Shown here: positions 1 through 9,874 of the stretch, piece by piece
Layout: every line of letters starts with the position of its first letter
How positions within the stretch are numbered: the first letter of the stretch is position 1
Source of the DNA: Streptomyces rapamycinicus NRRL 5491
Lineage (GTDB): Bacteria; Actinomycetota; Actinomycetes; Streptomycetales; Streptomycetaceae
Reading direction: 5' to 3'
Assembly (NCBI RefSeq): GCF_024298965.1
Contig: NZ_CP085193.1
Location: 4,836,001 to 4,900,000 of the forward strand
Length of the DNA stretch: 64,000 bases
The notes under the pieces: model-generated
Databases searched by the model: none
What the model was told of the DNA's origin: nothing
Seen by the model: the letters and a program-made list of their open reading frames with translations, nothing else
Translations under genes and position numbers: made by a program

Positions 1-2341
<2,341 letters not shown>

Positions 2342-2531
2342 AGGTGCGGGCTCCTTGCAGTGAACGGGGGTTCGAAGCGCGTCATCAGAGCGTGCGCGGC
2401 GGGCGCCGCGGGCTGCTGACCCGGTGCTTTCGGCCATGTGCGGACCGCGCTGTCCGACGCTCACCAGGATAGGCGGCACGCCCCTGGGTGGGACCAGAGC
2501 CCTATTGCCCCGCTTCCCGGCCCTGCCATAC

Positions 2532-2560
2532 TTACGACGCCGTAGGTTACGCATCCGTAG
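2532..2560. promoter_or_regulatory. two tandem TTACG-N4-CGTAG quasi-palindromes (probable TetR operator)
   Basis: TTACG-acgc-CGTAG at 2532-2545 is followed exactly 15 bp later by TTACG-catc-CGTAG at 2547-2560. The second copy ends 29 bp before the desaturase start. Paired half-site repeats of this size are typical of TetR operators, and a TetR gene is the next gene in the operon. Binding by that regulator is inference. Confidence 0.6.
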
Positions 2561-2589
2561 CCATGCCCCCGAGCCCCACGAGGGATCCC

Positions 2590-3570
2590 ATGACTGCAAG
2601 CCCCGACGTGGTCAATGACACGCCGAAGGCCCAGGAGGCCCCGCTTTCCTCCGCCACGCTCGGCGGGGACAGCAAGCGCTCCGTCGAACAGATCACCCTT
2701 CTCCTGTTCATCACCGTCCCCTTCGTCGCGCTGCTCGCGGCAATTCCCCTGGCCTGGGGCTGGGGGGTCAGCTGGCTGGATCTGGCGCTACTGGTGTCGA
2801 TGTACTACATCGGCTGCCACGGCATCACGATCGGCTTCCACCGCTACTTCACCCATGGCTCGTTCAAGGCGAAGCGGCCGCTGCGGATCGCGCTGGCGAT
2901 CGCGGGGTCGCTGGCCGTGGAGGGCCCGCTGGTCCGCTGGGTGGCCGATCACCGCAAGCACCACAAGTTCTCCGACGCGGAGGGCGACCCGCACTCCCCG
3001 TGGCGGTACGGCGAGACCGTTCCGGCCCTGCTCAAGGGGTTGTGGTGGGCACATATCGCCTGGATGTTCGACGAGGAACAGACATCGCAGTCCAAATACG
3101 CACCCGATCTGATCAAGGACGGCGCCATCCGGGCGGTCTCCCGGCAGTTCGTGGTGTGGACCGTGGTCTCCCTGATGGTGCCGCCGGTGATCGGCGGACT
3201 GGTGACCTGGTCCTGGCAGGGCACGGTGACCGCCTTCTTCTGGGGGTCACTCGTCCGGGTGGCTTTGCTGCACCATGTGACGTGGTCGATCAACTCGATC
3301 TGCCACGCGGTGGGCAAGCGCCCCTTCAAGTCGCGGGACCGCTCCGGCAATGTGTGGTGGCTCGCGGTGCTCTCGTGCGGCGAGTCCTGGCACAACCTGC
3401 ACCACGCGGACCCGACCTGCGCCCGGCACGGGGTGATGCGGGGGCAGCTGGATTCCAGCGCCCGGATCATCCGCTGGTTCGAGAAGGCGGGCTGGGCGTA
3501 TGACGTCCGGTGGCCGAGCCAGGACCGTATCGATGCCCGCCGTCAGAAGGAGACCGCCGGAGCGGCATGA
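2590..3570 (+). CDS. membrane fatty acid (acyl-CoA/lipid) desaturase
   Basis: This is a 326-residue di-iron membrane desaturase, probably inserting a delta-9 double bond in long acyl chains to tune membrane fluidity. The three histidine boxes are HRYFTH (84-89), HRKHH (121-125) and HNLHH (268-272), the stearoyl-CoA desaturase pattern. Hydrophobic segments lie near 33-75, 98-112 and 185-230. The ATG at 2590 is preferred because GAGG lies just upstream; longer in-frame starts would run through the operator. The stop overlaps the ATG of the TetR gene (ATGA). Substrate and electron donor are not visible here. Confidence 0.93.
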   Translation: MTASPDVVNDTPKAQEAPLSSATLGGDSKRSVEQITLLLFITVPFVALLAAIPLAWGWGVSWLDLALLVSMYYIGCHGITIGFHRYFTHGSFKAKRPLRIALAIAGSLAVEGPLVRWVADHRKHHKFSDAEGDPHSPWRYGETVPALLKGLWWAHIAWMFDEEQTSQSKYAPDLIKDGAIRAVSRQFVVWTVVSLMVPPVIGGLVTWSWQGTVTAFFWGSLVRVALLHHVTWSINSICHAVGKRPFKSRDRSGNVWWLAVLSCGESWHNLHHADPTCARHGVMRGQLDSSARIIRWFEKAGWAYDVRWPSQDRIDARRQKETAGAA

Positions 3571-4277
3571 TAGAGGGCGTGGCGACCGACAGTAATACCA
3601 GCGGTGAAAAGGACCGGCCGCGCCGGGCCGGCCGGTCCTCCGGATCCGGAGCCCGGCGGCCCCGCCGGGTCCGGATGACCGGTAAGGAGCGCCGGGAGCA
3701 GCTGCTGGACATCGGTCGCACGCTCTTCGCCGAGCGCGGTTTCGAGGGCACCTCGGTGGAGGAGATCGCGGCGAAGGCGGGGGTCTCCAAGCCGGTGGTC
3801 TACGAGCACTTCGGCGGCAAGGAGGGGCTGTACGCGGTCGTGGTGGACCGCGAGATGCGACGGATGCTCGACATGGTGACCACGTCCCTCACCGCGGGCC
3901 ATCCGCGCGAACTGTGCGAGCAGGCCACCTTCGCCCTCCTGGACTACATCGAGGAGTACACGGACGGCTTCCGCATCCTCGTCCGCGACTCCCCCGTCGC
4001 CCAGTCGACGGGCACCTTCGCCTCCCTGATCAGCGATATCGCCACCCAGGTGGAGGACATCCTGGGCCTGGAATTCAAGGCCCGCGGCTTCGACCCCAAA
4101 CTGGCCCCCCTCTACGCCCAGGCCCTGGTGGGCATGGTCGCCCTGACCGGTCAGTGGTGGCTGGACGTCCGCAAACCCAAGAAGGCCGAGGTCGCGGCCC
4201 ACCTGGTGAACCTGGCCTGGCACGGCCTGGACGGCCTGGAGCAGAAGCCCCGCCTGATAGGCCACCGCAAGTCCTGA
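3567..4277 (+). CDS. TetR-family transcriptional regulator, desaturase-linked
   Basis: This 236-residue regulator has a basic, disordered N-terminus (about 40 residues, many R and S). A TetR helix-turn-helix follows at about residues 45-92 (GFEGTSVEEIAAKAGVSKPV, then YEHFGGKEGL). The C-terminal half is a helical ligand/dimer domain. The ATG at 3567 overlaps the desaturase stop by four bases; a GTG at 3580 is an alternative. Co-transcription with the desaturase and the tandem operator at 2532-2560 suggest that it represses its own operon in response to fatty acyl ligands. That ligand is inference. Confidence 0.9.
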   Translation: MIEGVATDSNTSGEKDRPRRAGRSSGSGARRPRRVRMTGKERREQLLDIGRTLFAERGFEGTSVEEIAAKAGVSKPVVYEHFGGKEGLYAVVVDREMRRMLDMVTTSLTAGHPRELCEQATFALLDYIEEYTDGFRILVRDSPVAQSTGTFASLISDIATQVEDILGLEFKARGFDPKLAPLYAQALVGMVALTGQWWLDVRKPKKAEVAAHLVNLAWHGLDGLEQKPRLIGHRKS

Positions 4278-4349
4278 CCTCCCGGGACTGGTCCGCGCGT
4301 CCCCCCTGTCGGGATGATGGTGGCCCACGGGGGAGGGGGAGACAAGGAC

Positions 4350-4808
4350 ATGAGTACGGGGGAACGGTCCGAGGCGCGCCGTAAGGCGGTGGCCGTGGGG
4401 CCTGGTATCTGTCATGCGCTCGGTCTGATGATGCTGGCCATCACGGAGTGGGTGCGCGCCGATCTGAAGGACGCGACGTCAGTGGCGTCGCACGCCTATC
4501 TGAAGGACATGATCGAGTTCGCGGGCTCGCTGGCCGACACGGACTGGTACAAGCCCGTCGTGGACCTGTACGACAAGGTCTCCTTCGGTGAGCCGCGGGC
4601 CGCCCTGTGGGCCGCCGTGTTCATGGCGCTCGTCGTGCGGCTCAACCGCTACGGGCCGGAGGAGGGCCAGCAGGCGCTGTCCTGGGTGGCCGCCGCGTAC
4701 TGCCTGCTGGCCACGGTGGCTCTGCTGCCGTATCTGGCCGCCCCGGGGGTCGGCGTCATTCTGCTGCTGGCGCTGAGCGGGGGCCTGGTGAACGTGGCCA
4801 CCCGCTGA
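4350..4808 (+). CDS. small integral membrane protein of unknown function
   Basis: A 152-residue protein with hydrophobic segments at about 16-34, 84-98, 110-130 and 132-150, and a hydrophilic loop at 36-80. No catalytic motif or known family is recognised. The ATG at 4350 follows AAGGA by a few bases; an ATG at 4314 in frame lacks this signal. It stands alone between the TetR gene and a convergent gene ending at 4813, only four bases past its stop. Confidence 0.7.
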   Translation: MSTGERSEARRKAVAVGPGICHALGLMMLAITEWVRADLKDATSVASHAYLKDMIEFAGSLADTDWYKPVVDLYDKVSFGEPRAALWAAVFMALVVRLNRYGPEEGQQALSWVAAAYCLLATVALLPYLAAPGVGVILLLALSGGLVNVATR

Positions 4809-4812
4809 GCGG

Positions 4813-5667
4813 TCAGCCCTGGTACACCATGGTGCACAGCAGTGTCCGGCCGTCGTTCACCAGCCATGACCAGTAGTACGTACGATCGCCCTGGACCCGG
4901 GCGCAGTTCGCCGCGGAGGCGCTCGCCGGGGCCTTGTAGACGCCGGTGATGTGCAGAATCCGGTTGTACCGGGCCGGGACCCGCTTCGCGTCGCAGTCCA
5001 CCACGGTCATCAGCCCGGCGTTCATCCGCGCCTGCCGCCCGCTGCCCGTCTGCTCGGCCAGCAGGCAGTACCCCACCTTGAACTGCCGGGTCAGGCACAG
5101 GGCGGTGGTACGCCCCCGCGAGGTGTACGACATGTAGTTCTGCCCCGGCCCCTGCCGGCAGGCCCCGCCGCCGCTGCGCACCGCGCTGACCCACATGTAG
5201 GCGTTTCCGGCGTCGCAGTCGACCGGGGCGGGCACCTTGGTGTTGTAGTCGCCGTACCCGGTGTCGTACACGGCGAGGCAGTCCCCGGAGCTCACCGCCC
5301 GGTATGCCTGCTCGGTGGGGTCCGGCGCCACGGTGGGTGTGGCGGGCGCCCGGGTCCCGCCCGATCCCCCGCTTCCCCCGCTGCCTCCGGAGCCGTACCC
5401 GGGCAGCGAGGCGCTGGGGACCCCCGTGGGAACTCCGCTGGGAAGCCCACTGGGGAGCCCGCCGGGGCTCGTCGGCGGCCGTGAGGCTCCGCTGGACGGG
5501 AGGGCGCTGCCCGCGAAGGAGGTCTTGTCGTCCCCCTCGACCACCTGCGGCAGTACGAGCACCGCGAACGCCAGGGCGGCGGCCACCAGTATCCAGATGC
5601 CGCGCTGCCGCTGCTCCTCGCTGCCCCCACCCATGCCCGGACCCGCCCCGCCCGACGCGCTGCTCAT
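4813..5667 (-). CDS. membrane-anchored, cysteine-rich extracellular protein
   Basis: A 284-residue type II membrane protein. It has a short cytoplasmic N-terminus rich in G and E, one transmembrane helix at about 23-41 and a low-complexity P/S/G linker to about residue 115. A globular outer domain follows with many paired cysteines (DCLAVYD, PVDCDAG, ACRQG, TALCLTR, GYCLL, VVDCDA, ANCARV, LLCTMV), probably disulphide-bonded. The end LLCTMVYQG resembles C-termini of actinobacterial LppU/septum-formation-like lumenal domains, but no function can be given. GGGAG precedes the ATG. Confidence 0.75.
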   Translation of the reverse strand: MSSASGGAGPGMGGGSEEQRQRGIWILVAAALAFAVLVLPQVVEGDDKTSFAGSALPSSGASRPPTSPGGLPSGLPSGVPTGVPSASLPGYGSGGSGGSGGSGGTRAPATPTVAPDPTEQAYRAVSSGDCLAVYDTGYGDYNTKVPAPVDCDAGNAYMWVSAVRSGGGACRQGPGQNYMSYTSRGRTTALCLTRQFKVGYCLLAEQTGSGRQARMNAGLMTVVDCDAKRVPARYNRILHITGVYKAPASASAANCARVQGDRTYYWSWLVNDGRTLLCTMVYQG

Positions 5668-5760
5668 GGCTCTCCCCCGAGAAACGTGGCCACCGTTCTG
5701 TTGTTCAGCACGTCAACGGTCTCATGACATGTCGATTCAGGGGAGCACCGCGGCAAAGCC

Positions 5761-6107
5761 TGCCCGGACGCCCCCAGCCGCGCCGACGTCCCGCCTTCAC
5801 CTCGCTGACGAACGAGGCGAAGGCGTCGGCGGCGACCCTTCGGCCCCAGGTGGGCCACGAGGTGACCGGCCGCCGGACCGCGACGATGACCGCCGAGGAC
5901 CAGATCGCGGTCACCGGAACCCTGGAGTCGGGCGCGGTCGCCGCCCTCCGCTTCCGGGGCGGCAGTTCCCGCGCCACCGACTTCCACTGGGAGATCAACG
6001 GCGCCGAGGGCGCACCCGGCTCACCCCGGACTTCACCCACGCGGTCCGCCGCCACCGCCTCCTCGACCGCATCCAGGAATCGGCCCGCACCGGAGCACGC
6101 CTGACGG
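5761..6107 (+). pseudogene. decayed Gfo/Idh/MocA-family oxidoreductase fragment
   Basis: One frame (about 5780-6010) reads TAEDQIAVTGTLESGAVAAL and then RGGSSRATDFHWEINGAEG. Another frame (about 6014-6106) reads TPDFTHAVRRHRLLDRIQES. These are adjacent C-terminal motifs of Gfo/Idh/MocA NAD(P)-dependent oxidoreductases, normally separated by some tens of residues in one frame. The N-terminal Rossmann half is absent, and the two pieces are joined with a frame change and a deletion near 6010. No start codon or ribosome site is associated. The family assignment is from remembered motifs. Confidence 0.6.
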
Positions 6108-6752
6108 TCACGGCCCGACGATGGCCTCGCCGATGACGAAACCCTTCGCGGGGCCATCCGGGATGACGGCGTCGGTGCCGTAGGGGACGCGGTGCTCGTC
6201 GGCGTAGGCGGCCTTGTCGGGGTCGGGCGCCGTGAGAATGACGACCGTGCCGTCGCCGTCGAAGTCGTCGATCAGGATGTAGAGCGGGATGCCCGCACGG
6301 GCGTATGCCCGGCGCTTGCGCTTTCTGTCACGGGAGCGGGCCTCGTAACCGGGCGAGACCACCTCAAAGGCCGCCTTGACCCCGCCCGCGTCCACTCCAA
6401 GATCTCCCTCGTCGGGGATCTCGTCGAGGTCCTCAAGGGCGATGAAGAGGTCGGGGATCCATACCTTGCGGCGGTGGATGACATTGACGTCGTGGTGCGT
6501 GACATCGTCGCCGCCTGCGAGATGGGCCTCCAAGGCCCGGCGGAGGCGGTTGATGATCACGCCATGACGGCGACGGCCGGTGGGCGACACCTCGATGAAC
6601 TCCTCGATGATCTCGGCCCGGTAGCCCTCGGGGAGTTCCATGGCCTTCCACGCGTGCCACAGCACCTCGTCCAGGGACACGGCCTCATGCCCGGCGGTCG
6701 AAGGCACGTCTTCCTCCAGTGCGGGGTACGGCTCATGCGCGAGAGCGGTCAT
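6108..6752 (-). CDS. Uma2-family (DUF820) putative endonuclease-fold protein
   Basis: This 214-residue protein has the Uma2 pattern. RAEIIEEFIEVSPTG comes first, then WIPDLFIAL with the conserved PD. FEVVSPGYEARSRDRKRKRR follows, then YARAGIPLYILIDD, which together give the D-ExK-like PD-(D/E)xK core. AGGAGG lies eight bases before the ATG at 6752. Uma2 proteins are abundant in cyanobacteria and actinomycetes; their physiological role is not established. The gene stands alone, and its stop abuts the end of the oxidoreductase remnant, so it may have arrived by insertion there. Confidence 0.85.
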   Translation of the reverse strand: MTALAHEPYPALEEDVPSTAGHEAVSLDEVLWHAWKAMELPEGYRAEIIEEFIEVSPTGRRRHGVIINRLRRALEAHLAGGDDVTHHDVNVIHRRKVWIPDLFIALEDLDEIPDEGDLGVDAGGVKAAFEVVSPGYEARSRDRKRKRRAYARAGIPLYILIDDFDGDGTVVILTAPDPDKAAYADEHRVPYGTDAVIPDGPAKGFVIGEAIVGP

Positions 6753-6866
6753 CGTGAAGCACCTCCTCCATCAGTTTGGGCGCCGACGCCACTGCGGCAC
6801 AAGCGACACCGTGACGCTATGCGTCCGCGAGGGCTCAATCACGGCAAACATCGAACTGATCATCTG

Positions 6867-6886
6867 ATCGGGTGATATCACCCGAT
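6867..6886. promoter_or_regulatory. perfect 20-bp palindrome over the VOC stop codon
   Basis: ATCGGGTGATATCACCCGAT is a perfect 10+10 palindrome without a spacer. It includes the stop codon (6878-6880) of the VOC gene and lies about 115 bp upstream of the Uma2 start. A shorter GATCA-tc-TGATC palindrome adjoins at 6858-6869. With no loop it is better read as a protein-binding site than as a terminator. Confidence 0.45.
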
Positions 6887-7240
6887 TGGCTCCAGGAACT
6901 CCAGCCGGTTGCCGACCGGGTCCTCGGAGTAGAAGCGGCGGTGCCCCGGGAGTTTCCCGTCCCAGACGACCTCGGCACCGTGCCCGGCGAGGCGGGCGGC
7001 GAAGGCTTCTATGCCGACGACCCTGAGCCCCGGGTGGGCCTTGCGGGAGGGGCGGAAGTCCGGGTCGATGCCCAGGTGCAGCTGGACCGGGCCGCGGGCG
7101 AACCACAGGCCGCCGTTGGCTGCGAGGGTGGCCGGTTTGGGGAGCTCGGTCATGCCGAGCACCTCGCCGTAGTAGGCGCGCAGGGCGGGCTCGGTGTGGG
7201 GTGGGGCGGCGAGCTGTACGTGGTCGAGGGCCGTGATCAT
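6878..7240 (-). CDS. VOC-superfamily (glyoxalase/dioxygenase-like) protein
   Basis: A 120-residue single-module vicinal-oxygen-chelate protein. ALDHVQLAAP is the first beta strand with a metal-type His, VQLHLGI the second, and FYSEDPVGNRLEFLEP the terminal strand with the usual PxGNxxE motif carrying the last metal ligand. Its ATG (7240) overlaps the stop of the methyltransferase gene (ATGA), so the two are co-translated and under the TamR-type operator at 8145. A substrate cannot be predicted. Confidence 0.85.
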   Translation of the reverse strand: MITALDHVQLAAPPHTEPALRAYYGEVLGMTELPKPATLAANGGLWFARGPVQLHLGIDPDFRPSRKAHPGLRVVGIEAFAARLAGHGAEVVWDGKLPGHRRFYSEDPVGNRLEFLEPIG

Positions 7241-8061
7241 CGGGCGGCCCGGTGGGCGACGACGAAGCCGCGGCGGAAGGGGAAGGCCGTGCCGTGGGGG
7301 GCGGAGGGGTAGGCGTCGCGGAGGAGCTCGGCGTAGGTGGCCAGGAAGCGGTCGCGGGCGGGCGGGTCGTCGGCGAGGGCGGTCAGGACCGGGCGCAGGG
7401 CGGTGCCCTTGACCCAGTCGAGGACGGGGTCGGGGCCGGTCAGGATCTGCACATAGGTGGTCTCCCAGGCGTCGACCTCGCAGCCGAGCGCGGCCAGGCG
7501 CGCCAGGTATTCGGTGGGCTCCAGGACGCCACCGGGGTCGCGGACTCGGTCGGCGAGGCGGTCGCGCCATTCGGGTGCGTTGCACAGGTCGCGCAGCAGG
7601 GTGTGGCTGGGGGCGGTGAAGTTGCCGGGGACCTGGAAGGCGAAGGTGCCGCCGGGGCGCAGTCCGGCCAGCCAGGTGGGGAAGGCGTCGGGGTGGCCGG
7701 GGATCCACTGGAGGGCGGCGTTGGAGACGATCAGGTCGTAGGGCTCGTCCGGCGCCCAGTTCCGCACATCGGCCCGCCGGAGGTCGAGGCGGCCGCCGCC
7801 GGTGGTGGGGCCCGCCAGGGGCTGGGCCTCGGCGAGCATCTCGGCGGAGCTGTCCAGGCCGGTGACCTGGGCGTTCGGCCAGCGGTCGAAGAGCAGGGCG
7901 GTGACGTTGCCGGCGCCGCATCCCAGGTCGGCGATGCGGGGCGGGCAGCCGGGGTCGGTGGGCAGTTCGGGGACGCGGGCCAGCAGGTCCAGGAAGGGAC
8001 GGGTGCGGTGGCCGGCGTGGCGCAGATACTGCCGAGGGTCCCAGTTGGGTGCGGTGGTCAT
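7237..8061 (-). CDS. tam: trans-aconitate 2-methyltransferase
   Basis: A 274-residue SAM-dependent methyltransferase. It methylates trans-aconitate, an inhibitor of aconitase that forms spontaneously from cis-aconitate, and so protects the TCA cycle. Motif I is IADLGCGAGNVTALL, motif II ends VTGLDSS, and YDLIVSNAALQWIPGHP is the characteristic Tam segment. PGNFTAPSH and REC-like C-terminal positions also fit. AGGGGG precedes the ATG at 8061. It is divergent from a MarR gene that matches TamR, with a perfect operator between them, and overlaps the VOC gene downstream. Confidence 0.93.
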   Translation of the reverse strand: MTTAPNWDPRQYLRHAGHRTRPFLDLLARVPELPTDPGCPPRIADLGCGAGNVTALLFDRWPNAQVTGLDSSAEMLAEAQPLAGPTTGGGRLDLRRADVRNWAPDEPYDLIVSNAALQWIPGHPDAFPTWLAGLRPGGTFAFQVPGNFTAPSHTLLRDLCNAPEWRDRLADRVRDPGGVLEPTEYLARLAALGCEVDAWETTYVQILTGPDPVLDWVKGTALRPVLTALADDPPARDRFLATYAELLRDAYPSAPHGTAFPFRRGFVVAHRAAR

Positions 8062-8144
8062 GGTCGGTCCCCCTGCGGGTACGGTCGGTACGAGGCTCCG
8101 TGAACACGCTTGCGCGTTCCGGCGGCCTACCGTGCTCCACGTTA

Positions 8145-8162
8145 TCTCTTGATGTCAAGAGA
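8145..8162. promoter_or_regulatory. TamR-type operator, perfect palindrome between tam and tamR
   Basis: TCTCTTGA-TG-TCAAGAGA is an 8+2+8 perfect inverted repeat. Read toward tam, it contains a consensus -35 TTGACA (8158-8153), so a bound repressor would block tam. Toward tamR it covers the -35 region. The MarR-family TamR of S. coelicolor is known to bind the tam-tamR intergenic region and to be released by trans-aconitate and citrate. Confidence 0.82.
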
Positions 8163-8182
8163 CTTCATGTCGACAGACCCAC

Positions 8183-8188
8183 TACACT
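8183..8188 (+). promoter_or_regulatory. -10 box of tamR, leaderless start
   Basis: TACACT ends seven bases before the tamR ATG at 8196, and no Shine-Dalgarno sequence is present. Transcription would begin at or next to the start codon. The TamR operator lies just upstream over the -35 position. Confidence 0.5.
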
Positions 8189-8195
8189 GATCGCC

Positions 8196-8693
8196 ATGGA
8201 GGACGAGGTCGATCGGCTGGTCGCGGCGTGGCGGCGGGAACGCCCCGATCTCGATGTGGAACCGCTCGAAGTGCTCAGCCGAGTCAGCCGGCTCGCCCGC
8301 CATCTCGACCGGGCACGGCGAATCGCCTTCGCCGAGCACAATCTGGAGCCCTGGGAGTTCGACGTCCTGACCTCGCTGCGCCGGGCCGGGCCCCCGTATC
8401 AGCTCTCCCCCGGGCAGCTGCTGACCCAGACTCTGGTCACCTCGGGCACCATGACCAACCGCATCGACCGGCTCGCCAAGAAGGGGCTGGTCGAGCGGGG
8501 GCCCGACCCCAGTGACCGGCGCGGTGTGCTGGTCCGGCTGACCGCCGAAGGGCGTGACCGCGCCGATCAGGCACTGGCGGGGCTGCTGGACCATGAGCAC
8601 GCCATCCTGGCCGAGCTCTCCCAGGCCCAGCGGGCCGAACTGGCCGCGCTGCTACGCCAGCTGACCGCCCCGTTCGACAATTTCCCCGGCTAG
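8196..8693 (+). CDS. tamR: MarR-family regulator TamR
   Basis: A 165-residue winged-helix MarR protein. Helical dimerisation segments flank the DNA-binding core at about 60-110 (LSPGQLLTQTLVTSGTMTNR, then DRLAKKGLVERGPDPSDRRG with the wing). MarR RxxDxRxxxxxLT is seen as DPSDRRGVLVRLT. The divergent tam gene and the operator at 8145-8162 identify it as TamR, which senses trans-aconitate/citrate and controls TCA-cycle flux in S. coelicolor. The ATG at 8196 is preferred since the open frame upstream crosses the operator. Its 3' end overlaps the convergent response-regulator gene by 42 bp. Confidence 0.9.
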   Translation: MEDEVDRLVAAWRRERPDLDVEPLEVLSRVSRLARHLDRARRIAFAEHNLEPWEFDVLTSLRRAGPPYQLSPGQLLTQTLVTSGTMTNRIDRLAKKGLVERGPDPSDRRGVLVRLTAEGRDRADQALAGLLDHEHAILAELSQAQRAELAALLRQLTAPFDNFPG

Positions 8694-9530
8694 GTCGACC
8701 GGGCCCACACCGGCGCGCCGGGCCAGCGCCACGGCCGCGAGCGTGGAGTGGACGCCCAGCTTGCCCAGCACATTCTGCATATGGGTGCGGACGGTGTGCG
8801 GGGAGAGGAAGAGCCGCTCGGCGACGGCCTTACGGCCGAGCCCGGCCACCATGCAGCGCAGCACCTCCCGCTCACGCGGCGTCAGCGACTCGACCAGCCG
8901 CTCGCTTTCGGTGCGGTGCTTACGGGCGGCCGTCAACTCCCGCAGAACGCCGGTGAGCAGAGCGGGCGGCAGATGGGTCTCCTCCCGCAGCACCCCCCGG
9001 ATGACCGCGAGCAGCCGGACCAGTGAGCAGTCCTTGGCGACCCAGCCGGACGCACCGGCCTGCAGCGCCGCCGCCGCGCGGCGCGGATCGTCGCGCTCGG
9101 CCAGCACCACGGTCCGCACCCCCGGCTGGCCGGAGCGGACCGCGCCGACGAGCGATATGCCGTCGGCCGCCCGGCCGTTCACCGCCCGGGCGGGACCGCC
9201 ATGGGCCCCACTGTGCGGCCCACTGTGCGCCCCGCCGTGCGCCCCGCCATGGATGCCGCCGTGCGCCGTGCCGTTCGCCCCGCCGTACGGCAGCTCGGCC
9301 GGCACTGGAAGCGGTGGCCCCATACCGTCGGCGGCCGTGCCCAAGTCGGCATCGACCAGCAGGACGTCGAAGCGGCGCCCCTCCGCCGCTCCACGCTCCA
9401 GACAGCGCAGTGCCGCCGGACCGCTGCCAGCCGCCGCCACGTCCACGTCCTGCTCCGCCGCGAGGGCGGCCGCTAAGGACTCGGCGAAAATACGATGGTC
9501 GTCGACCACGAGAACCCGAATACGTGCCAC
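8652..9530 (-). CDS. LuxR/NarL-type response regulator with a Gly-His repeat insertion in its receiver
   Basis: A 292-residue regulator. The receiver starts RVLVVDDHRIF (acidic pair D10, D11) and has the phospho-acceptor in DVLLVDADLG (about D60). Between this and the rest of the receiver is an insertion of about 35 residues, mostly six consecutive xHGG/xHSG tetrapeptides. The receiver then resumes (SLVGAVRSGQPGVRTVVLAE, GASGWVAKD). The C-terminus is a LuxR helix-turn-helix (LTPREREVLRCMVAGLGRKA, then SPHTVRTHMQNVLGKLGV). The GTG at 9530 follows a G-rich stretch; a TTG at 9536 is possible. No kinase gene is nearby, so it is an orphan. Confidence 0.87.
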   Translation of the reverse strand: MARIRVLVVDDHRIFAESLAAALAAEQDVDVAAAGSGPAALRCLERGAAEGRRFDVLLVDADLGTAADGMGPPLPVPAELPYGGANGTAHGGIHGGAHGGAHSGPHSGAHGGPARAVNGRAADGISLVGAVRSGQPGVRTVVLAERDDPRRAAAALQAGASGWVAKDCSLVRLLAVIRGVLREETHLPPALLTGVLRELTAARKHRTESERLVESLTPREREVLRCMVAGLGRKAVAERLFLSPHTVRTHMQNVLGKLGVHSTLAAVALARRAGVGPVDLAGEIVERGGQLA

Positions 9531-9874
9531 GAACAACCCCCCACGTCGCCGGATGAAAAGATCCCGGATACACCGAGAAACAGTGCGGGTACGGCGCCCG
9601 ACGCAAGGTCACCGCAACCCGCACGGCCGCCGCCGTGCCCTGATTGCTACCCCACCCCGGGCGTCGTACCTGACTGTCTCGCCCCCTGATAAGCGTCGGC
9701 CCCCACCGACGCTGTACTCAGAGTAAGGCCGTGGTCTCATATAGGAAGCGGATTAGCGAAACTGACCGCTCTCGCCTGTTCACTGTGGGTTTCTTGTTCG
9801 CTCTTGAGGAGTACGAGATCCACGAGCGGCGAAAATTTACCGAGAGGCGATCAAGGGCCGGTGGGTACGGCCCC
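9531..9874. other. 344-bp gene-free region between the response regulator and galK
   Basis: No credible gene is seen. A hairpin AGCGTCGG-N6-CCGACGCT lies at 9692-9713 and a palindrome TACTC-A-GAGTA at 9715-9725, both in the leader/promoter region of the leftward response regulator. The part from about 9730 to 9850 is less GC-rich than its surroundings. A weak GGGCCG-N7-CGGCCC stem at 9855-9873, just past the galK stop, may be a terminator. Confidence 0.5.
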
